Assembly (NCBI GenBank): GCA_020342235.1
Contig: CP073213.1
Location: 288,501 to 352,500, forward strand
Reading direction: 5' to 3'
Source of the DNA: Saccharomycopsis phalli
Lineage: Eukaryota > Ascomycota > Saccharomycetes > Ascoideales > Saccharomycopsidaceae
Length of the DNA stretch: 64,000 nucleotides
Under the pieces are notes generated by a model. It was not told the origin of the DNA, searched no databases, and worked only from the letters and a program-made list of their open reading frames with translations. Shown one piece after another: positions 1 through 10,224 of this stretch. Each line of letters starts with the position of its first letter. The first letter of the stretch is position 1. The position numbers were made by a program, and so were the translations under genes.

Positions 1-1206
1 TTTCTCAAATCGCGGGTGTACACTTTTGATGATTATCAAAACACATCTGTGGTGACAGATGTGGATGAACGAGAGCGGTACTCGGGACTAGAGATCAACA
101 AACGATATGTGGACAAACGCCAGCTCGATGCGAATTTCCAGGGGAAAAAAGTCTTGCGTATCGACCGACTATATGCTGTGGTGCATCCGCCTGATTTTAA
201 CGACCCAGAATATGCCAACTGGGTGGTGGTTGGTATAATTGTGGACAAGCAGCAGGGCGTGAGTACAAATGATAGCAAGTACCTTCGGCTCACAATCTCC
301 AACTTTATTATTGATGTCAAGGTATTGTTGTTTGACAAGGCTCTTGAGAAATACTACAAGTTGAAATTGGGCGATGTGGTGGGGGTGTTGAACCCATTAA
401 TTTCGCCGTTCAAGACATCGTTCAGTCTCATTCTTAGCAGCGACGATAATAGCATTATTGAAATCGGTCGCCTGAAGCATTTTGGCCACTGCAAAGCCAG
501 AAAAAAAGACAGTCACCCATGCAACTTGCCGATTGATTTGAGCAAGACGGAGTATTGTGAGTACCATCAGAACTTGTCGCTCAAAAAGATATATTCCAAC
601 AGACTCGAATTGGCGGGTGTCAAGACAAACAACGGACCAAAGACTAATACCAGCACGATTATCAGCACCAACGGAATGGTGGTCCGCAATGCACAAGAGT
701 CCTTGAACATTGGCTCGGTATACTTCTCGAATCCGCACAGCAAAAAGGCATTTTTTGATGACGAGTACATCAACCCAGATCGAGTCGGTAATATTGATAG
801 CAAACGCAAAAAGTTGATGCGAGAAAGAAAGGAATCGGAGCTCAAGCAGAAGCTCAGCAACTTTAAAGGCGGCGAAAGTCTTCGAGTAATCGACCCAGTC
901 AAACGGCCCCAGGGCCATGAGGAATTGCTCAAGGCTGCGTATCGCCCTAGTCAATTGGCTGAGTTGGGGTTTGATAATAAGAACCGTCACAATGAAGTAG
1001 GAAAGGAGTCGCTAGAGGAGTTGAATCGGATCAGAAAGTCCAGCAAGAAGTACTTGGGTGCGTCCAAAGTGACTAAAGCTGCAAAGAAAGTGGTGAAGAA
1101 AGCGGTGAAGAATGACTCTGAATCTAGTGATAGTGATTTGGAGATTGATTTTGGAGACAAGAAGCTGGATTATTTAAAAATGATTGGCGCAGTGACTAAA
1201 AAGTGA
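1..1206 (+). CDS. MCM10: Mcm10 DNA replication factor, 5'-truncated by window edge
   Basis: Replication initiation factor that binds the Mcm2-7/CMG helicase and DNA polymerase alpha in the nucleus. The reading frame is open to base 1 (FLKSR before VYTFDDY), so the true start lies upstream of the window; the GTG at 16 is not a start. The OB-fold region (about residues 45-160 of the visible part, containing NWVVVGIIVDK) is followed by the family's CCCH zinc finger: GHCKARK, then HPCNLP, then CEYH. A second conserved block follows (SSVYFSNP-like, seen here as GSVYFSNPH), then a basic C-terminus rich in Lys and Ser/Asp. About 400 residues are visible; yeast Mcm10 is about 570, so roughly the first third is missing. 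The identification rests on the zinc finger plus OB-fold order and is strong. The stop is TGA at 1204-1206. Confidence 0.9.
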   Translation, partial: FLKSRVYTFDDYQNTSVVTDVDERERYSGLEINKRYVDKRQLDANFQGKKVLRIDRLYAVVHPPDFNDPEYANWVVVGIIVDKQQGVSTNDSKYLRLTISNFIIDVKVLLFDKALEKYYKLKLGDVVGVLNPLISPFKTSFSLILSSDDNSIIEIGRLKHFGHCKARKKDSHPCNLPIDLSKTEYCEYHQNLSLKKIYSNRLELAGVKTNNGPKTNTSTIISTNGMVVRNAQESLNIGSVYFSNPHSKKAFFDDEYINPDRVGNIDSKRKKLMRERKESELKQKLSNFKGGESLRVIDPVKRPQGHEELLKAAYRPSQLAELGFDNKNRHNEVGKESLEELNRIRKSSKKYLGASKVTKAAKKVVKKAVKNDSESSDSDLEIDFGDKKLDYLKMIGAVTKK

Positions 1207-1360
1207 GTTGAATACCATGTTGTCCGGAACAATTGGTATTTTCTGGTATGGATAGTACTGTTGCAATTGTTTATAAGTTGCAATTTTTCATAAGTTGCAA
1301 TTGTTTAATTTAGAATTCTGCTATTTGGCAGTGTATTTATAGAGGAATTTTTAAAAGGAT

Positions 1361-1450
1361 CCAAATATGAATTGAGCCAGATATGAATTGAGCCAGATAT
1401 GAATTGAACCAGATATGAATTGAACCAGATATGAATTGAGCCAGTTATGA
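1361..1450. repeat. 16-bp minisatellite
   Basis: About five tandem copies of a 16-bp unit close to CCAGATATGAATTGAG, with A/G variation at the last base. It lies just downstream of MCM10. Confidence 0.85.
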
Positions 1451-1834
1451 AATTAAAACTTTGGTGTGAATGCGACATTGACATGAAATTAAGACTTTGA
1501 AAGACATACCCAATCTTGAGGAACAATTGTCAAGTGTACGAAATCCAGCCATACAATTTACCGAGCATCCACACTTTAATATCGTTGCATCTGACCAGAT
1601 CTAGAAGAACTTGAGACACTATGTCATTCCAAATGAGCAAATTGCTAGAGATTGATTGAAAACGACCTGAATCAGTTTAAAAATTGTTGAAATCTGGCAT
1701 TTCTCCCATTGGCTTCCGTATCTTATTGGTTGTAATAAAAAAGGTTTTACTTCTTTCTTATTAGCGACAGTAATTCCTTGGTTTTTCATATTCTCCTCGG
1801 CTTACAATTTCCGTATCATTCTGGTACTATAATA

Positions 1835-1930
1835 ATATGTTAAGTCAAGGCTATAGCTATACTAAACTCCCAGGGGAGATTTATTCTTTACCATCTACGA
1901 CCAAAGACAGGTATATAGTTGGAAGAAAAC
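1835..1930 (-). mobile_element. Family-B SINE-like retroposon fragment
   Basis: Contains AAGGCTATAGCTATAC followed by CTCCCAGGGGAGATTTAT and a CCATCTACGACCAAAGAC stretch. This is the reverse complement of the family-B 3' end seen complete at 37364-37691. It is 5'-truncated and diverged. Confidence 0.6.
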
Positions 1931-2339
1931 AGAGGTAAAAAATGCTCGGCTTGTGCTGGTGTAAATTTAAAGGAATGGACATTGGAGGAGCAGTGTGCCT
2001 TTGCCTAGGTCTATCATTCTGATACTTGTACTTGTCTTTACCCATGCTTCATTTCTTAATGAAACAACCATATTGGAAGAGAAGAACCACCAACAGGTCT
2101 TAGTCTTGTATCAAAAGGTTGGTTCATTTTATTTCAAGTATAAATCGTTGGACATTTCTTTGAATGGTTAGGTGAGTATATTTTAGCTATTTCAGCAACT
2201 CGTATCCTAGTTTGTATATTAGAGTGTTGTAGATGATTCTTGTTCTAGTCATATTCTGTTTTATTTATATTTTTTATCGAAATGCATTCAGTTATCCTTA
2301 TCTTGAGGAGTTTGAACCGGTGGTTAATTTATGAGATTT

Positions 2340-2535
2340 CCAACAATCTGGTTAATCTACGTGATCCCCAACAGTCATTTTATATCTGGGGTATTCCCAA
2401 CAGCCATTTTATATCTGGGGTATTCCCAACATAACCATTTTCTTTATTTGGAATATTCCCAACATAATCATTTTCTTTATATGAGATATTCCCGGCGTAA
2501 CCATTTTCTTAATCTGAGATATTTCAACAATTCCG
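2340..2535. repeat. 28-30 bp imperfect minisatellite
   Basis: About six imperfect copies of a unit around TATCTGGGGTATTCCCAACA followed by a CCATTTT spacer. The units decay toward the right. An open frame through it is a by-product of the repeat. Confidence 0.75.
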
Positions 2536-2787
2536 ACCAGCCAAGCCTTCAATGTATGCTGTAGTGGATAATATATTCAAAGCACCGTACCTTGAATAAT
2601 ACCGGCTGCTGGCATTTTTGTCTTTATAACATGGCAGCTTAATTATTCCGCGCCATTGAAGCTATGGTAAATTGAAAAGAGACGACTATATTTCACAAAT
2701 GGTGAAATAATCCACATGTCAAGAGGACTGGAAAATAGTCGATTCAAAGCCAACAAAAGGTGGACAAGTGCGTCAGCAAAATAAATT

Positions 2788-3185
2788 ACGATGAGGAGAA
2801 ATTTACCAATAGTTGAGATTAGGAGGATTAGGAGAAATTTATCGATAGTTGAGATTATATTGCAATTGTATAGAAAAACTACGAGGATTTGGAGAAATTA
2901 CCTAGATCATGTTGCAATTGATGGACAAACTGCGAGGGTTAGGAGAAATTTACCTATATCATATTTTGATAGACAAACTACGAAAACCAGGAGAATCTAC
3001 CTAGATCATATTGCAATTGTACCAGCAAACTACAAAAACAATGAGAAATTTACCAAGATTATATTGCAATTGTCCAGCACAAACTACCAGGACCAGAAGA
3101 TACTTGTCATTCCTAAAACCACATTGCAGTCGCACAAGCTACCAGGACCATGAGAAACCATTCAACATCTAAAATCACATTGCAA
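2788..3185. repeat. Long-unit degenerate tandem repeat
   Basis: Repeating blocks of GAGAAATTTACC, ATCATATTGCAATTGT and ACAAACTACGAG spaced about 65-75 bp apart, with considerable divergence. The short open frames here follow the repeat and have no protein-like features. Confidence 0.6.
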
Positions 3186-3251
3186 TTGCACAAGCACTTG
3201 ATGACCACACTCCACGACACGCTCTTGGATCACGTGACCATTGACTTACCG

Positions 3252-4119
3252 CTAATTCCGGGCCTTTGGTTTGCTCCATTCCAAGTGCAAAATCAAACTG
3301 TGGTAACCCTTGCCATCCAAGGTGTCGATAGCACGCTGTGCCTCCTCGATGGACCGGAACGCCACGTACGCCAAACCTTTGCTCTTGCCCGTTTCCTTGT
3401 TTCGGACCAACGTCACACGCTGTAGCGGCTGGAACGCTGCAAGCAAGTGGTTTCGGAGCATACTTTCGTCGACAATCTCGTTCAACTGGGTGATGCGCAC
3501 CGTGGTCGAGTCGTCGCGCTCGAAACGGCTTTCTCTTGGGCCGTCGCCCTCTCTGCGGTTTCGCAATCCTGGAGGCATGTATGTGCTCTTGGCAGGCTCC
3601 TTGCCTGCCTTGTCGTCCAACAAGTCCTTGGTTGTGTCGACAGTGGTGGCCAGAAGCGTGTTTTTGTGGGGACACTTGGCGGTGAAATGGTCTCCCTCGC
3701 AGATTCTGCACTTGTATATCGACGTCGACACGACTTTCTTGGCCTCCTCTTTCTGGGCCTTCTCCTCCTCCTGTTCCATCTTCTCCCACGACGTGGCGAG
3801 CTTCAATTGTACCGGCTCCGCTAACTGCGTGGTCCGGATATCTGGACCCGGCTGGGCGTCCTTCTCCTCGCCGTATTTCTTCCACTTTTTCCGCTCGGCA
3901 ACAAGCGGGTGGACCTTTTCGGTTATTGTGGTGTGTTTGATCCGCTGGGTAATTTTCACCTTTTTCTTGTCGTCGTTGAACTTGAACGTGATCACGGTGG
4001 TGGTTCCGTCCTTGTTGGTGATGATCTCAGGTGGAGGAATCTCGTCCTCCATGTCTGCCCATGATGAACTGCTGTTAGTGTGATCTAAAGCCAGTTGGTA
4101 CTTACACTTCTGGTGCCAT
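3252..4119 (-). CDS. TIF35: eIF3 subunit g (Tif35), spliced gene
   Basis: RNA-binding g subunit of translation initiation factor 3, acting in the cytoplasm on the 40S subunit during scanning. Exon 1 is only 14 nt (4106-4119, MAPE plus two bases). After a tiny intron (4072-4105), exon 2 begins in the frame VSSSWADMEDE and runs to TAG at 3252-3254, giving 277 residues; S. cerevisiae Tif35 is 274. The N-terminal half carries the eIF3g domain with a zinc-knuckle-like CRICEGDHFTAKCPH. The C-terminal RRM (about residues 195-273) has VRITQLNE as RNP2 and GLAYVAFRS as RNP1. Choosing the in-frame upstream codon of the continuous ORF instead would add residues with no family match, so the spliced model is preferred. 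The gene converges with MCM10. Confidence 0.9.
4072..4105 (-). other. TIF35 intron, 34 nt (or 37 nt)
   Basis: Reading the minus strand, the intron starts GTAAGT and ends CACTAACAG. The CTAAC branch motif is fused to the AG. The next three bases are CAG, so an alternative acceptor three bases on (intron 4069-4105) also keeps the frame and removes one residue. Retaining the intron gives a stop directly after exon 1 (GAA GTG TAA). Confidence 0.8.
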
Positions 4120-4239
4120 GATTGAAGTTTGAGTGGTGACGAAAAGATTTTCAAGTACGGGAGTTACCCGGGCGCAGACGGCGATGGGTTGATGAGCATG
4201 TAGCTGTATGGTAGTAACTGAGATGCAAGTTATGATTAT

Positions 4240-4400
4240 TTTTTTTAATTAATTAAATTAAATTAATATTTATTTAAGGCTATAGCTATACTAGGCTCCC
4301 AGAGGAGATTTATACTTTGCCGTCTACGACTAAGGACGGTGTTGGTGTGTAGTCGTCGAAAGAAAACTCTGCAACAGATGAAAACTGTTGACTAGAGCTT
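4240..4400 (-). mobile_element. Family-B SINE-like retroposon copy
   Basis: From the left, an AT-rich tail (TTAATATTTATTT) is followed by AAGGCTATAGCTATACTAGG, CTCCCAGAGGAGATTTATAC, a CCGTCTACGACTAAGGACGG block and GTAGTCGTCGAAAGAAAAC. It is the reverse complement of the 3' part of the family-B element and lacks the tRNA-like head (5' truncation). Confidence 0.75.
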
Positions 4401-4451
4401 GTGAATATGTAAATAGGCATTGGAAGGTTGCAAGTTGATATAATTGAAATA

Positions 4452-4575
4452 TTTTCTATCTAGGATATACTACTAAGATATACTATTAAGATATACTATT
4501 AAGATATACTATTAAGATATACTACTAAGATATACTACTAAGATATACTATTAAGATATACTACTAAGATATTCA
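4452..4575. repeat. 13-bp minisatellite
   Basis: About nine copies of ATATACTATTAAG or ATATACTACTAAG in tandem. Confidence 0.85.
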
Positions 4576-4579
4576 CTCA

Positions 4580-5640
4580 GGAACAAGACGGCTATTTCCA
4601 ATGGCCAAGTAGACGGCAACAAAGTGACAAGGACTCCAGGCAGGTGTCCTAAAATTGTGTCAGATGGCCTTGGGAATGTGCTTTGGGTAAATATCAAACA
4701 GTAATCGTAGGCCTCCTGGAGAAATCCAGTATTTCCGTCTGAAAATGAAGCCACCAATGGGTCGAGTGAACACCCTTGGGATAAAACGCGTTTGACTGAG
4801 TCGAAATACCTCTGAAAGTCTGCATAGGCCATGGAAGATTGTTGAAGAGGGTTCCTCACAACCGAGAGCTTCGCTTGTTTCTTAGTGGACTTGGCACCAG
4901 ACCTTTTCCGTCAAGTAGTTGACAAACCAGGTTTGGAATTTTCTTTGGACCAACCAAAGCTTTAGCAAGTTGAAGTTTATCTTTGGAGAGTCCATTGTGC
5001 AAAGACAGGACCAATCCACCAGCGTTTTACGATTCAAGCAAAAGATCAACGATTAGACACGACTCTATATGCTGTTCCATGAACAAAACAGCCTTGTAGT
5101 TTCAGTCTCGGGATGGGCAGGCTACTCGCACAGGCAATACACATTGAAACGCTAACAAAACAACACCCATTGAGATTGCAGTCCAGACGTTTGCATATGA
5201 TTTGAAAGAGCCAACAGCTGTCTCGGATGTTTCTGAGTGAATTTACTTTCAAGAGTTTTACAGACTTGCTTAACAAGAACAACGTTGAGAAGATGAAACT
5301 TGGTCCCAACTCTAGCAAGATCAATGGTCTTATTCAAAAACGAGGGAGTGGTGAAACACAACGTGAGTGTGATCAAGGCAGGTTTAAGAGTACGAGACAA
5401 TGGTCTAATTTTTTTACTAGTATTTATTTTGGTTGGCAAGCATTGCTTCAAGTATGTTGCGTATTCCATGGGCGGAATCTTGTAATTCATCAATGCGTGA
5501 TAGAATTCGAGCTCCCAAGAGCTCTGGACATGGTGAAGTATAATGGAAGAAGAGCTTGTCCTACATCTTTTGCGTTTTGGGTCTTTATTGCCAAATAGTT
5601 GGTAATACTTATTCAAGTCTATAACTATACTATTCTCCAA
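4580..5640 (-). pseudogene. Relics of unrecognised coding family C
   Basis: Minus-strand open stretches (4551-4859 and 5152-5640) share short blocks with other places in this window. The clearest DNA signature is GCATCTTTTGC-type sequence followed by TTTGGGTC and TTGCCAAATAGTT (here near 5560-5605), also present near 11430-11465 and 25905-25950. Another is GTATTCCAT followed by GGAATCT and TTCATCAATG (5461-5500 and 11330-11370). A third block (4890-5000, CAAGTAGTTGACAAACCAGG) recurs near 27310-27420. No complete reading frame exists here. I do not recognise the protein; a host multigene family or a retroposon-encoded protein are both possible. Confidence 0.5.
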
Positions 5641-5690
5641 AGAGGAGATTGATATTTGCGTCTAAAACGGTGCGGTTAATGGGGTTGGGA
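5600..5690 (-). mobile_element. Family-B retroposon fragment abutting a family-C relic
   Basis: TATTCAAGTCTATAACTATAC followed by CTCCAAAGAGGAGATTGATAT is a diverged family-B 3' end. Its tail ends directly at the family-C sequence CCAAATAGTTGG, as if inserted into the relic. Confidence 0.55.
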
Positions 5691-6384
5691 GAATCTTTAC
5701 GGATAGCTGCTTTTATTGGATGAGCGCCATGAGTTTTGGCTGGGTACTAGCAGCTGTTTATATTATGGGGTTAATATTTATACGACGTGTATGAGTTAAA
5801 GTTTAGACTTACTAGAACGGTTTGTCATGATAACTTAGATGTATAAACTTTTCAAGTAATTGTTTGTTCCTTTGGGGTTGAATGACTGGATGTGTATGAT
5901 GGCTAAATTGGGAAAAAGGCAAAAGAAAGGACGAGGAAATTAATTTACTTGAGGATTTCTTGGCCATTTCTCTGAGGATCTGGAAAGACGTGGGGTATGT
6001 TTGTGCATTGTGTATGATTTGTAGCCAGAGCTCTTTTCGAATTCTATTGCGGAAGTTAAGTTCCTCTGATGAATACAAAAAATACAAACGATATTATAAC
6101 TTGTCTACTGCCGTATCTAGCAGAGGGCATACTTTTCCGTCTGATTAATGGTATTTGAGCTGCTAAGAGCCTGACTGAGTAGTTTAGCGGGAGACCATGC
6201 GAAACTCTGGTGCTGTAGTCATTTTTCTTGAACAGTTTGCTACGAGTAAGGTTAAATGGTTTATCCCAACAGGGTTTCTCTTGAGTCGAAAATTGGCGAG
6301 GCTGTCCTTATTTTTTGGACGATGAAATATCAATGAGGCCATTCGGGGAAGCTGGTATAGATGTAGAAGTAGATGTAAGTGGAT

Positions 6385-6770
6385 ATTGCCACTTTCGAAG
6401 TAAGCTATTCTACACTGCTACTTTAGAACTAAAGCTCTTATTCAATGCCACTTTTGAAGGAAGCTATTCTACACTGCTACTCTCAAAGTAAAGCTATTCT
6501 ATATTTCCACTCTAGAAGTAAGCTATTCTATATTTCCACTCTAGAGTAAGCTATTCTATATTTCCACTCTAGAGTAAGCTATTCTATGCTGCTACCCTCG
6601 AAGCAAAGCTACTCTATATTTCCACTCTAGAGTAAGCTATTCTATATTTCCACTCTAGAGTAAGCTATTCTATGCTGCTACCCTCGAAGCAAAGCTACTC
6701 TATATTTCCACTCTAGAGTAAGCTCTTATACATTGCTACTTTAGAATTAAGCTAATCTACATTGTCACTC
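6385..6770. repeat. 28-30 bp minisatellite array
   Basis: About a dozen units of AAGCTATTCTATATTTCCAC plus TCTAGAGT, with variant units (ATGCTGCTACCCTCGAAGCA). A higher-order pattern of three to four units repeats once (about 6540-6630 and 6640-6720). Confidence 0.85.
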
Positions 6771-6794
6771 GTGTTGAATATAATTCCTCCAGCA

Positions 6795-7035
6795 CATGAT
6801 GAGATTCAGCGGGGAAACTTGGCGACAAGGCACCAGGCTTCTTACACAACGACTACACGTACTAAGCATCAACAACACGACTGTTCTCATTGAAGTTTGT
6901 AATCCCAAGCCACGGAATGAGGGCAAAAGGGTTTGTTTAGCAATGGAGCGTGATGTTGCCGAGTAAAAATAAGTCAAATGACTGTATGTGAGAGACAATA
7001 TATAGCCAAATACAAAAATAACTATTATTATACAG
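6795..7035 (+). mobile_element. Family-A SINE-like retroposon copy
   Basis: Starts at GATGAGATTCAGCGG and passes through CCAGGCTTCTTACACAACGA and CATTGAAGTTTGTAATCCCA. It ends AGAGACAATATATAGCCAAA followed by an ATT-rich tail. The head seen at 13522 is absent. Confidence 0.75.
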
Positions 7036-7208
7036 TCACATTCAACAACAAGAGTGACCAGGCTTCTTACACAACGACTACACGTACTAAGCATCAACAA
7101 CACGACTGTTCCCATTGAAGTTTGTAATCCCAAGCCACGGAATGAGAGCAAAAGGGTTTGTTTAGCAATGGAGCGTGATGTTGCTGAGTGAAAATAAGTC
7201 AAATGACT
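7036..7208 (+). mobile_element. Family-A retroposon copy, both ends shortened
   Basis: Closely matches the copy just upstream (same CCAGGCTTCTTACACAACGA and ACACGTACTAAGCATCAACA stretches) and stops at AAGTCAAATGAC, before the usual tail. Probably a local duplication of the upstream copy rather than a separate insertion. Confidence 0.65.
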
Positions 7209-7378
7209 ACTCCCATTGAAGTTTTCAATCCCAGACAACCAAATGAGGGTTATAAAGGGTTTTCTTCAACCGCAATGGTGCCCTTCCTGAGTGAAGATAT
7301 ATCTGTCAAATAACCGTAATTCCAGAGACACTATCTAGCTAAATACAAAAATAAATAATAATATTATTATTAATAGTA
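7209..7378 (+). mobile_element. Family-A retroposon copy, 5'-truncated
   Basis: Begins CTCCCATTGAAGTTTTCAAT, then has the core AAGGGTTTTCTTCAAC. It ends GAGACACTATCTAGCTAAAT plus (ATT)n. Read in one frame the core is open (APIEVFNP ... EDISVK then stop), which ties it to the C-terminal coding part of family C. Confidence 0.7.
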
Positions 7379-7480
7379 TCGTTATACATTGCTACTCAGA
7401 AGTGGCTCTATACATGTGCCTACCCAGGGCGCGCAACCCCTTAAAGATTTTCAATTTCAAAAGCGGACAAGTAAACATCC

Positions 7481-10207
7481 ATGAGCGAGACCGAGCACAA
7501 ACACACAAAGGACGACGCGGAGGACGTGGGAAACGTCGGCGAGGAGGACGAATTGGACGAGATTGACGAGGACGATTACGACGAGGAGGACGATATCCGG
7601 AGCCGGAAGAAGTCGCGTGGAAGCCGGTTTATTGATGACATTGCGGAGGTGAGCGAGGATGATGAGGAAGAGGAGGAAGAGGAGGAGGAGAATTTCCGGC
7701 ACGATTTTATTGGGGACCATGAGGATGATTTGGTGACTGCGCGAAACGACAGCCGGGTGCACCAGAGTATTGACCGGCAGCGGGAGAAGGAGCGGGATGA
7801 GGATATGGAGGCGATTGCGCGGGACTACAAGCAGAGGTACGGCAAGAGTTCGCAGCGGTACCGGGGCGACCGAGTGATTGTTTCGCAAAAGTTGTTGATG
7901 CCGAGTGTGAACGACCCGAACATTTGGGGCATTCGGTGCCGGCCGGGTAAGGAGAAGGATCTTGTGCGGCAGATTATGAAGAAGAAGCAGTCGCTAGATG
8001 CGACGAAGCAGCCGTTGGAGATTTTTTCTGCGTTTCAGCGGGACAATTTCATTGGGTACATTTACATTGAGGCGAAGAAGATGGAGGCGGTTACCCTGGC
8101 GCTCAAAGGGATGGTTGGGGTGTATGGCAACTCCAAGTTGCTTGTGCCGGTGGCGGAGTACCCGGACTTGCTTCGGCCGACGCGATCTTCGGACGTGGAG
8201 ATTGTGCCGGGTATCTATGTGCGGATCCGGCGCGGGTTGTACAAGAACGACTTGGCGATTGTGGAGGACATTTCCGAGAACGGGCTTGAGGTGTTGTGCA
8301 AAGTGGTGCCGCGGCTTGACTACGGCAAGCACGACGAGGTGGACGGCAGCGGCAAGCGGAAGCGAGCGGCGGTGCGGCCCGCGGCAAAGCTCTTTAGCGA
8401 GATGGACGCCAAAAACTTTGACGTGCGCAACCCGATTCTCAAGGAGGGGATGAACACGTTCCGGTACAAGTCCGAGCGGTACCGGGACGGGTTCCTCTTG
8501 AAGGACTTTAAGATCCAGTACTTGCAGACCAACGACGTGAAACCCTCGTTGGCCGAGTTGAGCAGCTTCAACGTGAACGACGCCGGCATCGACTTGACGT
8601 CCATCGCCCACAGCATCAAGCGCGGCAATCAAAACACCACCACGTTCCAGCCAAACGACGTGATTGAGGTCACAAAGGGCGAGCAGCGCGGGGTGCGCGG
8701 TCACGTGAGCTCGGCCGAGCGCAAGGATGTGGTGAGCATCTGTATCGAGCTGGAGGACCCTGGGTTGGATGGGCGGGTGATTGAGATTCCTGCAAGTAAC
8801 ATTTGCAAAATCTTCCAGACCGGAGATCACGTGCGGGTGATCCACGGCAAGCATTTGGACGATAGTGGATTGGTGTTGAGCATCGACAACCATCAAGCGA
8901 CGATTTTCTCGGACCAGACGCGGCAGGACATTACGGTGTTTAGCAACTATCTTGTGAAGAGCACCGACTCGTCGTCCAACAACCAGCAGGGCACATACCA
9001 GTTGGAGGACTTGGTGCAGCTCAATGTGCTGCAGTTTGGCATCATCGCCAAGGCCGACGGCACGGTGTTTACGGTTCTCACCAGCGACGGGCGGCTAGTT
9101 TCTGCGACGGCGGCATCGATCAGCAACAAGATCCGCTTGACACGTGACCAGACGGTGTCGACGGACTCAACTGGCGCGGAAATCAAGGTCGGCGACACCG
9201 TCAAAGAAACCACGGGCGAGCGGCGGCAGGGCACGATTCTCCACGTGTACAAGGCGTTGTTGTTCCTCAAGTCCAAGACCATGGTCGAGAACAACGGGCT
9301 TTTTGTCGCGGCTGCCGCCCGGGTAGCCACGATTGCCAACAAAGGCACCTTGGTCAAGGGCCCCGACCTCGGCAAAATGAACCCCAGCCGCCAGGTCAAG
9401 AGCCCGGGCGCGCGGGCTCCGGTCCGGTCGGCGGGGCGGGACCGCAGCATCAACCAGCGGGTCACCGTCAATTCCGGGCCGTACAAGACCTTGCAAGGAA
9501 TCATCAAGGATGCAAACGGTGACATTGCTCGCGTCGAGTTGCACTCCAAGAACAAGACCATCTCCATCGACAAGCACAAGTTGAGTGTCCACACCAACAA
9601 GGGTTCTTTGGAGCCCTTTGACAAGTGGGCCATGGGCGGTCTGGCCGCCTGGACAAAGCCCCAGTCGGACACCAAGGGCGCGTGGTACGGCGGGTCGACG
9701 TCGTACGGGCGGCCGGGCAACGCCACCGCCTACGGGGGCAAGACCCCTGCGCCGGGCGGCAAGACGCCTGCCTGGTCGTCGGGCCGCGCCGCGGGCAGCG
9801 GCTCCGCTTGGGGCGGCAAGAGCACCCACGGCGGCGGCTCCGCCTGGGGCGGCGGCCTGGCTTGGGGCGGCGGCTCGGCATGGGGCGGCAACAAAACCGG
9901 CAACGAAAGCTCGTGGGGGAGCCGCAGCTCGTATGGCGGCGCCACATCCTATGGCGGCGGAACGTCCTACGGCGGCGCAGCGTCCGCTTGGAACCCAAAC
10001 TACTCGGCAAACGACGACTTCAACTCCTTTGACGCCCCAGCAGACTCGGCGCCCACCCCCTGGAACTCCGCCCCGACCCCCGGCATTAGCGCCCCGACCC
10101 CCGGCGCCCCGACTCCGGGCGACGACTGGTCGGCCGAGACCCCGGGTTACGACCGTGCCGCGCCTACTCCGGGCGGGTACAACTACGATGATGAGTATGA
10201 GGGTTGA
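7481..10207 (+). CDS. SPT5: Transcription elongation factor Spt5
   Basis: Large subunit of the Spt4/Spt5 (DSIF) complex, which closes the RNA polymerase clamp and couples elongation to capping and 3' processing in the nucleus. The ATG at 7481 (context CATCCATGAG) gives 908 residues. Order: acidic N-terminus (residues 1-85, long Glu runs), NGN domain (about 140-235, starts NDPNIWGIRCRPGKE), then KOW modules starting near 243 (VPGIYVRIRRGLYKND), 390 (VIEVTKGEQRGVRG), 445 (GDHVRVIHGKH), 506, 566 and 656 (QRVTVNSGPYKTLQG). The C-terminal repeat region (about 723-908) has two kinds of repeat: GGSAWGG/SYGG units, then APTPG units. The gene is strikingly GC-rich, especially the repeats, against AT-rich flanks, and this causes several long antisense open frames that are not genes. 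Confidence 0.97.
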   Translation: MSETEHKHTKDDAEDVGNVGEEDELDEIDEDDYDEEDDIRSRKKSRGSRFIDDIAEVSEDDEEEEEEEEENFRHDFIGDHEDDLVTARNDSRVHQSIDRQREKERDEDMEAIARDYKQRYGKSSQRYRGDRVIVSQKLLMPSVNDPNIWGIRCRPGKEKDLVRQIMKKKQSLDATKQPLEIFSAFQRDNFIGYIYIEAKKMEAVTLALKGMVGVYGNSKLLVPVAEYPDLLRPTRSSDVEIVPGIYVRIRRGLYKNDLAIVEDISENGLEVLCKVVPRLDYGKHDEVDGSGKRKRAAVRPAAKLFSEMDAKNFDVRNPILKEGMNTFRYKSERYRDGFLLKDFKIQYLQTNDVKPSLAELSSFNVNDAGIDLTSIAHSIKRGNQNTTTFQPNDVIEVTKGEQRGVRGHVSSAERKDVVSICIELEDPGLDGRVIEIPASNICKIFQTGDHVRVIHGKHLDDSGLVLSIDNHQATIFSDQTRQDITVFSNYLVKSTDSSSNNQQGTYQLEDLVQLNVLQFGIIAKADGTVFTVLTSDGRLVSATAASISNKIRLTRDQTVSTDSTGAEIKVGDTVKETTGERRQGTILHVYKALLFLKSKTMVENNGLFVAAAARVATIANKGTLVKGPDLGKMNPSRQVKSPGARAPVRSAGRDRSINQRVTVNSGPYKTLQGIIKDANGDIARVELHSKNKTISIDKHKLSVHTNKGSLEPFDKWAMGGLAAWTKPQSDTKGAWYGGSTSYGRPGNATAYGGKTPAPGGKTPAWSSGRAAGSGSAWGGKSTHGGGSAWGGGLAWGGGSAWGGNKTGNESSWGSRSSYGGATSYGGGTSYGGAASAWNPNYSANDDFNSFDAPADSAPTPWNSAPTPGISAPTPGAPTPGDDWSAETPGYDRAAPTPGGYNYDDEYEG

Positions 10208-10224
10208 CCTACAATGATGGTAGT

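Larger units (their letters stand above)
1207..3251. other. Intergenic region between MCM10 and TIF35, minisatellite-rich
   Basis: No convincing gene. The region holds a 16-bp tandem repeat near 1361-1450, a family-B retroposon fragment near 1835-1930, a 28-30 bp imperfect repeat near 2340-2535 and a longer, degenerate repeat (about 70 bp unit, GAGAAATTTACC plus TATTGCAATTG) near 2788-3185. The two genes converge here, so no promoter is expected. Confidence 0.6.
4120..7480. other. Intergenic region between TIF35 and SPT5 (divergent promoters), repeat-filled
   Basis: Promoter space for two divergent genes. Most of it is occupied by family-B copies (4240-4400, 5600-5690), an ATACTA-type minisatellite, relics of the unknown family C (about 4580-5640), a 28-bp minisatellite (6385-6770) and three family-A retroposon copies (6795-7378). 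I see no intact gene. Confidence 0.6.
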
